A DNA stretch of 64,000 nt from contig JAUFSD010000016.1 in NCBI GenBank assembly GCA_033030425.1, positions 1-64,000 on the forward strand, in the 5' to 3' direction. This document shows, piece by piece, positions 1 to 10,247 of this stretch. The notes under the pieces are model-generated. The model saw only the letters and a list, made by a program, of their open reading frames with translations, made no database searches and was not told the origin of the DNA. The first letter of the stretch is position 1; the number at the start of each line of letters is the position of its first letter. Position numbers and translations under genes: made by a program. This DNA comes from Verpa conica (lineage: Eukaryota; Ascomycota; Pezizomycetes; Pezizales; Morchellaceae).

Positions 1-25
1 GCGCAGTGGCAAGGGCCGAGGTCAA

Positions 26-340
26 GGTGCCGAGACCAAAGTACCTGGACAAAAGGGAGTGCATACAAAGGATTTCAGGACATCTAGACCACTGTCAATC
101 AGTCCCCACAGTGAAAAAAGACTGCACTCCCCCACTCAAAAATCGAAATCGTGACATGGACCGAGTGATATCTCGTGACTCGTGGGACTGCGCAGGCAGC
201 AGGCAGCAGACAAGCAACCAGGCGACCCCCCAGCGACGTCAGAGACAGGCCCCAGGCAGCTAGGCAAGCTGCAAGACGTCGCGCAGGTCAATATGCAGCA
301 CTGCATTGCGCGCCATGGTCCAGAGCTCAGAGTGATCGGG
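26..340. repeat. Dispersed repeat, left module, copy 1
   Basis: This stretch is nearly identical to 2072-2390. Both start near 'ccaaagtacctggacaaaag', pass through 'aggatttcaggacatctag' and 'gacatggaccgagtgata', and end in a block containing 'ggtcaatatgc'. The short open frames over it have a skewed R/Q/A composition and no conserved protein is recognisable, so I treat it as non-coding repeat. Confidence 0.75.
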
Positions 341-868
341 CAATCTGCAGCAGCGCGCAGGCGGGAGGCAAGCGAGGAAGTACCCGACCATCTCCAGGTA
401 CATAAAGAGAGAGCTTATGACCGCCAAGACCTTGTCTGATTGCCCCTCTCTAGAAATAAAAATACACAGGGGACTACAAAGGTCGCCAAAACCTCGCTGC
501 CAGCCGAAAACCGCCATGGATCGAGCAGGTCGCACGGCTGCGCCGAAGCAAAGCCACAGCGACGTCTGCAGCAGGTGCCCAGGCAGGCGGGGGGTAGGGC
601 TGCAGCGCAGGGGTGTCTATATGGGGGACTCCCGCTCGGGAGTGAGCAAAGCAGCAGCAGAGGACTCCCGTCCGGGAGTAGCCTGATAGTAAGAAGTATA
701 GAAAGACTACTCGAGTGAGTCTTATGCTCCCGAGCGGGAGCCACACTAAGTCACTCCCGGCCGGGAGTGGACCACTCTATGGCGGGAGTCAGAGGACTGC
801 TTTAAGTAAAAAAGTGAGTTTCTAGCCATAGCCCTAAGGCTTGACACGCATTTTCGCCCTATAATAGA
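264..868. repeat. Dispersed repeat, right module, copy 1
   Basis: Copy 1 of a ~0.5-0.6 kb GC-rich module also present at 896-1486 and 2673-3136. All three start in a 'gcgcaggtcaatat' block and end with the shared terminus 'gacacgc..tttcgccctata'. This copy carries four palindromes with ACTCCCG/CGGGAGT-type arms (628-643, 664-679, 726-741, 753-768). No transposase-like protein is visible. Confidence 0.75.
628..768. repeat. Cluster of four CTCCCG-NN-CGGGAG palindromes
   Basis: Four palindromes with 7-bp arms and a 2-nt centre lie at 628-643, 664-679, 726-741 and 753-768. The arms are kept while the centres (CT, TC, AG, GC) and surroundings vary. The equivalent cluster in the next module copy is at 1249-1389 (two perfect, two with one mismatch), and a single one is at 3020-3035. 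They could be protein-binding sites or hairpin seeds. Confidence 0.8.
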
Positions 869-895
869 GACGTCAGAAAGAGACTTCAAGCAGGT

Positions 896-1486
896 AGGGG
901 GGTAACAAGGCGTCGCGCAGGTCAATATACAGCACTGCATTGCGCACCATGGTTCAGGGCCCAGAGCGATCGAGCAACCTGCAGCTGCGCGCAGGCGAGA
1001 GGCAAGCGAGAAAGTACCCGCCCATGTCTAGGTACATAGAGAGAGAGCTTGTGACCCCCAAAGCACTGTCTAACTGTCCCTCTCTAGAAATAAAGATACA
1101 CATGGGGCTACAAAAGTTGCCAAAATCTCGCTCCCAGCCGAAAACCGCCATGGATCGAGCAATTCCCACAGCTGCGCAGAAGCAACGCCACAGCAATGTC
1201 TGCAGCAAGTGGGGATAGGGCTGCAGCGCAGGTGGGTCTATATGGGGGACTCCCGCTTGGGAGTGGACAAAGCAGCAGTAGAGGACTCCCGTCCGGGAGT
1301 AGCCTAATAGTAAGAAGCATAAAAAGTCTACTCGGGTGAGTCCTATGCTCCCGAGCGGGAGCCACACTAAGTCACTCCCGGCCAGGAGTAAACCACTCTA
1401 TGGCGGGAGTCAGAGGACTGCTTTAAGAGAAAAAGCGAGTTTCTAGCCATAGCCCTAAGGCTTGACACCCCTTTTCGCCCTATAAT
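896..1486. repeat. Dispersed repeat, right module, copy 2
   Basis: Tandem to copy 1 and aligned with it over nearly the full length, from the 'gcgcaggtcaatat' block to the 'tttcgccctata' terminus. It holds palindromes at 1249-1264 (one mismatch), 1285-1300, 1347-1362 and 1374-1389 (one mismatch). Immediately after its terminus the second palindrome family begins at 1497. Confidence 0.75.
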
Positions 1487-1496
1487 GTGGTATTGC

Positions 1497-1802
1497 TGTC
1501 GGGCGACAAGTAATCATACCCACCAAAGGCTTGGATAGCTGTCGGGCGACAATATTTGACACCTCTGGTGGGAGGAGATCCTTGTCGCCCGACAGGAAGT
1601 AGCAGCCGAAAAAGCCCCTAGGGCTGTCGGGCGACAACTTCTGCATCTCTCAAGTGGGGGGATTCTTGTCGTGCGACAGATAACAATAGCACAGCCTAGG
1701 TCCAGCGTAGTCGAGCGACAGAAGACTGCAGGGAAAGGGAGAGAGAATGCGTCGTCCGACAGCTTTTATCGACGCCAATTCCGGTCTTTTTGTCGAGCGA
1801 CA
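1497..1802. repeat. Array of TGTCG-NN-CGACA palindromes
   Basis: Eight 12-bp inverted repeats fall within 306 bp: 1497-1508, 1540-1551, 1583-1594, 1625-1636, 1667-1678, 1709-1720 (one arm degenerate), 1750-1761 (first base changed) and 1791-1802. Starts are about 41-43 bp apart (43, 43, 42, 42, 42, 41, 41), a strikingly regular spacing although the DNA between them is not obviously repeated. Five have fully paired TGTCG/CGACA arms with centre GG or CC, and two more pair with centres TG and AG. No protein-coding logic is visible. Confidence 0.85.
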
Positions 1803-2071
1803 GTTGACCCTAACCCAGGCCACAGACCAGCCAAAAAGGGTATAATAGAAACGGCGACGGAAATCGAGTGATTTCTCATGATTCGCGCAGTCGCCCCCCC
1901 CCACCAAGCGCAGCAACCAAGCAAGCCTAGGAGCAGCGCTGCAGCGACTACAGGCAGTCAGGAAGTGCTGGGGCAGACGTGGGGTCCCTGGGGTAGAGGT
2001 AGGGCGCAGGGCGCAGGTTGTTAGCAGTCAGCGAAATCACTAGTCGCAGCCACAAAGTGGCAGCGTGAGAG

Positions 2072-2390
2072 GTCCAGGTGCCAAGACAGAAGTACCTGGA
2101 CAAAAGGGAGTGCATACAAAGGATTTCAGGACATCTAGACCACTGTCAATCAGTCCCCACAGTTAAAAAGCCCTGTACCTCCCACTCAAAAGTCGAAATT
2201 GTGACATGGACCGAGTGATACCTCGTGACTCGTGCGACTACGACTGCGCAAGCAGGCAGGCAATAAGCAACTAGGCAGGCAACCAAGCAGCGCCACGGAG
2301 ACGTCAGAGAGAGACCCCCAGGGAGCTAGGCAGGCTGCAAGGGGTCGTGCAGGTCAATATGCAACCCTGCATTGCGCGCTGTGGTCGAGA
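2072..2390. repeat. Dispersed repeat, left module, copy 2
   Basis: Second copy of the 26-340 module, sharing long identical runs with it. Its right end runs into the 'gcaggtcaatatgc' block and then diverges at about 2395, where AT-richer DNA starts. Confidence 0.7.
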
Positions 2391-2672
2391 GCTCATATTT
2401 TATTTATTCTTTTATGTTCTTGTGCTGACCTTTACACAGGCCATACAAACTTTGTATGGTGTAACCAATTTGATGTGATCAGATATACCCTGCCCTGAGA
2501 CCCGCCAAGGCCCACAACACCCCCCTTGCCAACAACGACACAACCCCCTGAACATGCCGTTTTTATGGGCTTAATCGATTCAGAGGGGTCTAATTAGTCT
2601 ATAGCCAAAGCCTGGCGAAAAATATCTTATAGGTGGTGGCGCTCCCATTCTCGCTTGACTTACAACCAGGCC

Positions 2673-3136
2673 CTAGAAGGGTAGCAAGGCGTCGCGCAGG
2701 TCAATATGCAGCACCGCATTGCGCGCCGTGGTCCAGAGCTCAAGGTGATCGGGCAACCTGCAGTGGCGCGCAGTAGAGAGGCAAGAGAGGAAGTACCCGA
2801 CCATGTCCAGGTACATAGACAGAGAGCTTATGGCTGCCAAAACAGTGTCTGATTGTCCCTCTCTAGAAATAAAGATACACAAGGCACTACAAAAGTCGCC
2901 AAAATATCGCTCCCAGCGGAAAACCATGGCTGCGGAGAAGCAACGCCACAGCAGCGTCTGCAGCAGGCACCCAGGCAGGTAGGGGGTAGGGCTGCAGCGC
3001 AGGGGGGTCTATATGGGGTACTCCCGGCCGGGAGTCGACCACTCTACGGCGGGAGTCAGAGGACTACTTTAAGTAAAAAAAAGTGAGTTTCTAGCTATAG
3101 CCCTAAGGCTTGACACGCCTTTTCGCCCTATAATGT
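2673..3136. repeat. Dispersed repeat, right module, copy 3 (shortened)
   Basis: Third copy of the module at 264-868 and 896-1486. It has the same beginning and the same 'tttcgccctata' terminus but is internally shorter, with only one palindrome (3020-3035) left. Confidence 0.7.
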
Positions 3137-3140
3137 AAAC

Positions 3141-3188
3141 GAGTGTCCCATTACCCTGTCGTGTCCCGTTACCCCATAAAATACGTTA
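3141..3188. repeat. Solo terminal inverted repeat relic
   Basis: These 48 bp match the terminal repeats of the 1.2-kb element at 35549-36775: read on the minus strand both run from 'taacgtat' through 'acacgac.ggg.aatg' to 'acac'. No partner end is visible nearby, so it is probably the remnant of one end of another copy. It lies just downstream of the 3' end of the kinase-ankyrin-CorA gene. Confidence 0.55.
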
Positions 3189-3227
3189 ACCCCCCTCTCA
3201 CACTATAAAAAAAACACACTAAAGCGC

Positions 3228-6200
3228 TTACTGAGCGCTTATACCCCAATACTATTATACAAGAACAGTTTGGTATTAGTCAAATTAACTAGGTGATTAG
3301 ATATGAAACTTTGATCTTACGCTTGCGAAAAAACTTAGTGGCAAGAAGAGAGCAGTTATTGTAAATAAGGTTACCGCCCTCCTCTGTCTGGCCAGGGCCT
3401 CTTGGGCTCGGCGAGCTTGATTAAAAGTCTCAGAAGCTGCAGCCTCTTGTGTTCCATGCGAAAACTATAGAAGTCCTTGATATTAAACTATTTATAACTC
3501 TAAGAGGGGGAAGAGGAAGAAGGGAGGTGAGGGTTACTAGTATTCGTGAACGTTTTAAGCCACCTAGCCACGACCTAAGTCCGGTTGAAAGTTGTCGTCG
3601 TTCCTCAACTACACTAATAATCGTATCTAGGGCGATCTGTACTTCATGTCGACCCCGCCGATCAACCTCTATCATTACTCCACTACTACCCTCTTGTAAT
3701 CTGCTTGGGTCTTTCTTTAAAGATTCATAGGTTTCTTTGAGGCCCTGTAAGATTTGTACTTGACACTCTACTATGCGAATCATGTCGTCAATATCAGATA
3801 TTGAATTGTCAAACTGAGAAAATAGTTCTTCGCTAGGCCGACCGTTTTGGTTTATAGTATTCCGGATTTGGAATTCCTTCACTGCTTAGCACTCCGCAAG
3901 GTTGTTTGTGAATGCGTGAGGGACAAACCTGATGGGCGACGACACGCTGTAGGCTCCTTATAGCCCCTGGCTCTGATGGTATGAGAACATTGGAAATCAT
4001 TTGTATTAGCGTGTGAAAGGTCCCAGCACGATCTTGATCTGGTAAGAGCGTTGCCCGATGTGAAGCCTGGTCATTTGATGACCTAAACACGGCAATTGTC
4101 CCTAAACCTTGCCGATCAGCACCAGAGTATACCGACAGACTTTCACAGAAAGGTTAAGTACAAACCATCAAATACAATAAACCACGCCTGATGTACCATG
4201 ACCCCAGCGGAGTCATTACTCCCGCTAGATCTCCCTGACCAAAGACGGCTATACTTGGCTAAGGTCAAACTCCCTTGATCCCCCTCAACTCCCAATCCAA
4301 GATAGGGAAGAGCTACGCATAGCGTGACGCCACTAGGCCCGGAAGCAGAACGGAATGAGATACCAGTGATGAGGTCATCATGCCTCTCTAAACCAGATGT
4401 AACAAGGAGATCCATAGGGTCTGAAGAGTCCAATGAGCTTTGAATATTCGTTCTAAACATGTTTCTGACATATGCCTATTAATGGAAAAAATTAGCTTGT
4501 GTACTTTCCGATTCTGACACAAGTTTATTAAGCACTTTCGCGATCTCTACAGAGCATCCGGTAAACTGCCTATATAATTATGCATCAGAGTCTTGCTTTA
4601 AGAGGTGCTGAGGTCTCAACATACGCAACACGTATCGTCATGAAGTCAGCCCTCCAGTCTGTCAACTGGGGAAAGATCTCCAGAGGAATATCCATATTCA
4701 TTCCGCGATAGATCTCTGTCAGTGGTACCACAGTGCTTTCAAATCGAGTCTGATCTGTTCTGTCATCAGGGTTATTTCCCCTACCATCACTCCCCTCAAA
4801 AGCGCTACTAATATTGCTCGTGGTATAAGTAAGCAATGCCACCGTTCGATTACTATGACTAGATATAACTGGCAGAGAGTTTAATCGTTCGAGTACAGAC
4901 TGGGTATAGCCGGGGTATAACAAACAGAGAAGCGCTTGATCCCCATAGTTTTCTAGCTCTGCAACTGTTGCGCCATAGTTGAATAGTAGCTCCACGATGT
5001 CTGTGTGACCATTTTGCACCGCAAGCACTAGTGGAGTAGCTTGGTCCGCCCCTTTTGCTTTGGTATTTGCGCCAGAGTCAAGTAAAATGACGACTGTCTC
5101 GGTGTGCCCGCCTAAAACTGCGTGCAAAAGTGCCGTCCTGTAGTTGCTGCCTCTTTCCTCGATACTAGCACCACGACCTAGCATCTGTGCCACTATACCT
5201 GTACGACCATTGCGTGCTGCAACTAATAGTGCTGTATCTCCATTTTCGTCCCTTCCTGTGATCTCCGCGCCGCGGTCTAATAGTAAGGTGGCAACCTCTG
5301 TATGCCCTACTGCTGCTACGAGTAGTAAGGAACTGGTACGATTTACATCCTCAGCTTTAATATTGGCACCACGATTAACCAAAAGATCAACTGTTTCAAT
5401 ATGACCACCGAGTGCCGCAAGTAGCAGTGGAGTTCTCTCATCGCTTCCTTTTTGCTCTATATTAGCACCGTTGTCTAGAAGTTTTCTCACGTCTTTGGTT
5501 TGTCCTGCTAACGCGGCCTCAAGCAACTGCAGCCCAAGGTCATCATAATATATGCCTTTATCCCTAGCAAGAAGTCAGCTAGATAAGCACCTTATATTCT
5601 GTAGATGACGGGAAATACTTCATCTGTGTACCAGTGACAATCGTTGGTGACTCACTGAAGTCAACCTTGCCAATATCTGTTTCACTAAACCACGGCAATT
5701 TTAATGCATCAAGTGCCGATGGCCGTGATGAAGGATTGGCGAGCAGTAATCTTTGGACAAAGCTAGTTGCATTATCGCTGGCATAGGATTCTTCTAGCCT
5801 CTCAGATGGAAAGCCAACCTGACCCAAGCAGAAACGGTTAAGAAGTGCCATATCTGTTTCAGGGATTGATGGCATAAGCCCGGACTCCACCCCCGAGCAA
5901 TCAGAAACTGTCCCCGCAGTGCAGAGTGTGAAGGGAGTTTTTGTAGTCAACATCTCATAAACAATACATCCTAATGCCCAGAGATCCACAGCATTTGTAT
6001 ATCCATGCCGCCTTAGACATCTGGGTATTAATCCTAGTATTTCCGGGGCAATATACCCAGTGGTCCCGGTAAGTGTGCGAAGTTGGGTATCTTTCATATA
6101 TTTTGAGGCGCCGAAGTCAGCAATCTTCACCCAGACAGGTTCGGGTAATGCAATTAATATATTCTACATAATTAGTGTTCATGCCTTCTATTTAGAGGCC

Positions 6201-6820
6201 CGGGCCCTACCTGTGGCTTTAGATCCCGATGACAAATATTCTTGCTGTGGAGTACCTGGAGCCCTTCGAGAACCTGTCGCGTGATCTCTTTCACGTTGCA
6301 TCCAGCGGTATGTTTCCCAGATTTCATATACTGGCTGAGGTCTCCATATTCGATAAACTCCATCGCAATGAAGAGAAAGTGTGTATCTTCGTACCAGCCG
6401 AAGAACTGTACAAAAAGATCATGTCGCTTAGAATCCGCATTATCGTTAGTTACAACCTATGCGTGGGTTTTGCAAGCATACATCTGAGACTTTGCACAGC
6501 GCTTTCAGTTCCATATTGTAATTAATCTTTCCCCCCCGGTACAAGCGTTTAACTGCCCTTAGGTGACCGATAGGATTCTCCTGGAGCGTAACAGTACCAA
6601 ATGCCCCTGTCCCTAATATTCTCTTGTGTGACCACCTGATCGTCTCTACTGCAGTCTCCTGTGAGGATAATGAATCATGTTTGTATAATATATGGGAGAC
6701 AGCGTCATCTAGGTGAAAAATTGTTTCAAACTTAAACTGGTCAATCTTGGAGTTAGAGCCCTCAGTCATCCTTGTACTGCTTTTGGTGTTGCTTCGGTGA
6801 TGAGATTTTGTAAGGCTCAT
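3228..6820 (-). CDS. Protein kinase-ankyrin-CorA-like fusion protein, probable 3' lesions
   Basis: Exons read 6820..6482, 6426..6211, 6163..5619, 5563..4625, 4569..4521, 4475..4166 and 4101..3929; all junctions keep phase (2571 nt, 857 codons). Kinase: glycine loop GTGAFGTV (about 71-78), AVK lysine 91, HRDLKPQ at 179-185, DFG at 201-203, APE to 226. Six ankyrin repeats follow (about 375-575). A fungal CorA-like region then has the 'MVHQAW' block and ends in 'LFTITALFLPLSFFAS', a membrane segment encoded near 3310-3370; the stop lies at 3228 after a last intron with a GTAAGA donor. The ankyrin exon has no usable ATG at its start and has an acceptor with a CTGAC branch site, which argues for fusion. 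Two joins fail: phase is lost at 3928/3881, and the frame shifts near 3450. These are lesions, indels or non-canonical splices. An alternative is separate kinase (stop 5579) and ankyrin genes. Confidence 0.7.
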
Positions 6821-7030
6821 ACTATGACTATATCCTTACCCCGCGTTTGCACCGCCACTTTGCATAGCCTCAGAGTATAGGGTAACAAGTACTGTGGAGC
6901 ACGCTAAGGAGATAAAGCTAGCGGAGCTGTAGATAAGAGATGTTTCCTCTGTTAGCTAGACAATCAACTCAGACATCTTGTGCATACGTTATTGGTGCAC
7001 TAGAATCTTCCTTTGACCATAGACGCGACT

Positions 7031-7146
7031 ACAGTACTACTGGTGCCGGGGTAAGTCTGATGACAGGTGGCGGTGCAAGCCAGCAAAACTTCTGAGTGTT
7101 GCACCGCCACCTGTCATCAGACTTACCCCGGCACCCGTAGTACAGT
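7031..7146. repeat. Near-perfect 48-bp inverted repeat (hairpin)
   Basis: Arms 7031-7078 and 7099-7146 pair over 48 bp with two mismatches around a 20-nt loop. The arms contain 'ggtaagtctgatgacagg' and its complement. No coding frame crosses it. It could fold as a long RNA hairpin if transcribed, or be a foldback transposon end. Confidence 0.85.
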
Positions 7147-7345
7147 TCACCCTCGTGTGGCGAATACCCCCATATGGCGAACAGGGGTCTGTATGGCCCA
7201 TATCTCCAACCCTAATCCACTGTTCTGTCGTTCATTACTTATTTAGACCCCTGTTCACCACACGGGGGTATTCGCCGCGGGGGGGTGAACGACTGTACTC
7301 AGGTGTGGAGTGGGGTAAGCCTGAAGACCGGTGGCTGTGGTGGCA
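7101..7345. repeat. Second, overlapping inverted repeat
   Basis: The right arm of the preceding hairpin plus the following ~45 bp (7101-7192) is also complementary, with small gaps, to 7244-7345; the clearest blocks are 'gcgaatacccc' versus 'ggggtattcgc' and 'aacaggggtct' versus 'agacccctgtt'. The same arm therefore occurs three times in alternating orientation, suggesting repeated insertion of one foldback element. Short reading frames over it are not gene-like. Confidence 0.7.
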
Positions 7346-7578
7346 CTGGTTTTGTACGGGAAATACAGACGCAAGCCACAGTTTTTGCGCCGCCTGCCAC
7401 CCGGGTTTATACTAATGAGTTAAAGCTCGGTTCGCTACATGGGAAAGCAACCACCGACCCTCACATTTAAACCTCGTAGTAGATAATATTAGGATAAATT
7501 TAGGGCTAGAGGATTCTCGAAGAGTATACTAACATTCATGTATATGAATAGGGGTAAGTAGGATTTGTTACTGTTGAT

Positions 7579-8174
7579 CAGTGTTCGCAACCATCCGGGG
7601 CCCTGCGGTAAACCCAGGACGGGACGGACTATAGCCCATAATCCGCCCCGGGCGAGGTTCTCCAGGACTACGAAGGACCGTAGGGCCCTGTGTGGCCCAT
7701 AGTCATTTGCCCAGGGATTTTATGTACTATTCTGGGGGAAAAAATGTAGTATTTTCTGCCAAACACAGCCTAGGTAGGAGTAGATGGTATCTGATATCCG
7801 GTTCTGGTGGAAGAGGGCCCTAGCCCTGAGATCTTGGCGCCCTGTAGGACCCTATGCAGTCCATAGTCCTCGCTCCTTACGCCCTGGACGGCCCTAAAGA
7901 GATGCTGGTGTAAAAATTATACATTTGTCATGTATTAGTCATGTATTAGAATGATGGAACTCTCTGGAATGTTGTGGAAGTTTACGGAACAAGGAAGAGC
8001 ATTCCGGCGAGAATGACTCATAATATTTGTGTATAAATAGGGGACAGATTTCCCACTTAGTTTAAAATAATCATCCTTTTTCTTTGCACTGAACTTCAGC
8101 TGGGACAAACTATAGAGTTACAGAGCGTCTGGTCCTAGCGTCAGGACGGACGGACTGCCCCGTTGCGAACACTG
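7579..8174. mobile_element. MITE, CAGTGTTCGCAAC family, 596 bp
   Basis: The ends CAGTGTTCGCAAC and GTTGCGAACACTG are inverted repeats, and subterminal blocks 'ggacgggacggact' and 'ggacggacggact' are also inverted. Related copies are at 10882, 13126-13390 and 34658-35065. The CAGTG..CACTG termini are hAT-like, but I find no clear 8-bp target duplication here. It has no transposase and includes a TATA-like 'gtataaataggg' near 8031. Confidence 0.7.
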
Positions 8175-8663
8175 CCAGTGTTGATAATCCAGTCACATAC
8201 TTCACGCGCTCAAGTTTCCTAATGGAATTTTAGATACGTTTAGCAATTTTTAATAATATAAAGTGTCTTGCCTTTTCCCTTTAGACCAAATATGCCGTGA
8301 TCACTAGACCATCGGGCATCGTGAATACTTAATTGCTGTGTACTACATGCTCTGCTTCTACAGTTATATATAAGATATCTTTATGGGGGTGCCGTGGGTT
8401 GGGGATACACAAATCAATTAACTAAGGGTGTAAATGCCTAGGCAATGTACTGAGGAAGATGGAAGGTGATCTCTATATTGGTCTACCAGTCGAGTCGTGA
8501 ATAGCCATAGTCGGACTAGTCACATAACTACACCTACGACAAGGCCATAGATCTAAACGTCATGCTAATGTTAAGGCTTTATTCTACGCCGTTCGATTAG
8601 TTATTAGGATATTAAACGTTATGGTGTAGTATTATTAATATTCCCTCAAGTCTCATGTACTAA

Positions 8664-8792
8664 TAGAGGTTAACTTGGGCCAGCCCGGTGAAAGTATAGG
8701 CCTCGCCCGGACCAGACCAAATAACAGATTAATATGGCAATACAAGCCCGGGCCATCTAAAGGAGGGTTGGGCTGGCCCAAGTCAACCTCTG
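8664..8792. mobile_element. MITE, CAGAGGTT family, ~129 bp
   Basis: The terminal repeats read AGAGGTTAACTTGGGCCAGCC on one side and the matching GGCTGGCCCAAG..AACCTCT on the other. Flanking 8-mers tgtactaa and tataccaa agree at six of eight positions, consistent with an aged hAT-type target duplication. The family is the same as the intact copy at 34367-34518. Confidence 0.7.
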
Positions 8793-9866
8793 TATACCAA
8801 CGGAGGAGTACACAGGACGCATCAAGAAACGATGTGTTTATGGGCCTCGTCTAATGGAATATTAAAAACTTTGCTCTGGGTTACTAGCAGATTTAGGTCG
8901 ATGTGGTCGACCTATCCCACGCTTAGCGAGAATTCGGTTTTCTGTTATTATTTAAGCGTAGTTCTCTACTTCAATAGTAGTCCCCTCATATTTTGCGAAT
9001 ACCGATGAGTGGTTCTCGCGGGAATATCTGCTGGGAATATGGGTGTAGGCAGCCTTGTATAGTACAGTCCCATACTATAGCAGCTAGCGGTGGTCCATAC
9101 TACACGGCGTCCACTGTCCTACCGATTTCAATCCCATATTATATACGCCAAGTGATAGATTATATAATATGCTGGCTATTACAAGCAAAACGAGGTGATC
9201 AACTTTCCCTCATCATTTCAACCTTATTTTGCGCTTATTATATATACTTTGTATAGTCATAGCTTGACGTCAGATACTTTCTACATCCCCACCCATATCT
9301 CCGCTGCATTTCTGTTTCTATATACCGCAACTAACACTTTTCCGCCGACGCCCACTGCTGATAGACAGCTAATGAGAGACAGGCAGTCAACAGGTATTCT
9401 CTTGAGAAACTATGCGGGTAGTTGTGCTATATATATTATAACAAAGAAGAGCTGTAATGATATACTATTTGTAGATGGCTCTGACTTATATGGGGGTTCA
9501 GCCGAAGAGATGGGAGGGGTTTTTCTGAGTCCTCTTATATACTGATGTAGGAGTATTTGTATGGTATTTCCACTGGTAACGGAGTATGGATGATATAGAA
9601 TGTAGACAGAATCTCCGTTCTTTGACAAGCCGCTTGGTGAGATGGCATAGTACTGGTTTCTATTATTCCTAGGCGTACCCACATGAGTAGATAGAATAAA
9701 CTGTCTTACGCCTGTTACTGAGCCATAGAAAGTAGTACTCTTAGGTATAAAGGCACGCCCATCGTCTTAGATTTCCTTCATCAACCCAACACTACTATCA
9801 GGTCTTTCCATAAATCTTCTTACCAGCATATCATATCAACTTACCATCGATTTCAAACCAGTTAAA
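8793..9866. other. Gene-free stretch
   Basis: AT-rich DNA with no conserved frame. The frames at 8993-9256, 9195-9545 and 9410-9682 overlap on both strands and have no gene-like context. The promoter of the following small gene lies at its right end. Confidence 0.5.
9746..9753 (+). promoter_or_regulatory. Candidate TATA box
   Basis: TATAAAGG lies about 115 bp before the ATG at 9867, the same distance as the TATAAA-like box before the gene at 32750. It is followed by pyrimidine-rich DNA. Confidence 0.4.
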
Positions 9867-10247
9867 ATGTCACTACTATACGCTAATGACCTCCGCGATC
9901 TGGAGAACGAGGTATACATAAACACTGCTATACAAGTACAGAACGTTCTACTATATCTCATCAGAATGGGAGCGGGGCCCGTACTGCCTTGCATGAGTGG
10001 TCCAAGATATAGGAATGGTCTAAGAAAACACCTCATCAAAGCCAGAGCATATTTGGTGACAGTTGAACAATTTAATTTGACATCTGACGAGAGGGCTACT
10101 CAAATGACAGGTGGCGATAGTGAGAATATGAGGATTCTACTGAACAAAATCAATCAGCTTGTGGCTAGAACAAACTCTGCTATTCTGTATTTTAAGGAGG
10201 CTATCCACGAACATGGTGGGGAGACAATGGAAGTTGAAGAGAAATGA
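9867..10247 (+). CDS. Small hypothetical protein (126 aa)
   Basis: Family not recognised. The ATG sits in a favourable context (ttaaaATGTCA) downstream of a TATA-like box. The 126-residue product is hydrophilic and mostly predicted helical by eye, with an acidic C-terminus (MEVEEK) and leucine/isoleucine spacing compatible with a helical bundle. It has no signal peptide or membrane segment. The frame is intronless and the longest in its neighbourhood. It lies alone between two MITE-rich stretches and no paralogue is visible in the window. It could be a real orphan gene or a chance frame. Confidence 0.5.
   Translation: MSLLYANDLRDLENEVYINTAIQVQNVLLYLIRMGAGPVLPCMSGPRYRNGLRKHLIKARAYLVTVEQFNLTSDERATQMTGGDSENMRILLNKINQLVARTNSAILYFKEAIHEHGGETMEVEEK

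Noticed and set aside
954..1367. 137-aa minus-strand reading frame in the repeat module
   Set aside because: Its mirror frames recur in each module copy with differing stops, and composition follows the GC-rich repeat, so it is a shadow of the repeat.
1497..1802. CRISPR-like array
   Set aside because: Regular spacing, but the repeated unit is only a 12-bp palindrome, no cas genes are present, and the genome is fungal.
5579..5630. Stop at 5579 as the true end of the kinase gene
   Set aside because: The following ankyrin exon has no start codon, and a GTATTT..CTGAC..CTAG intron joins both in phase; kept as an alternative only.
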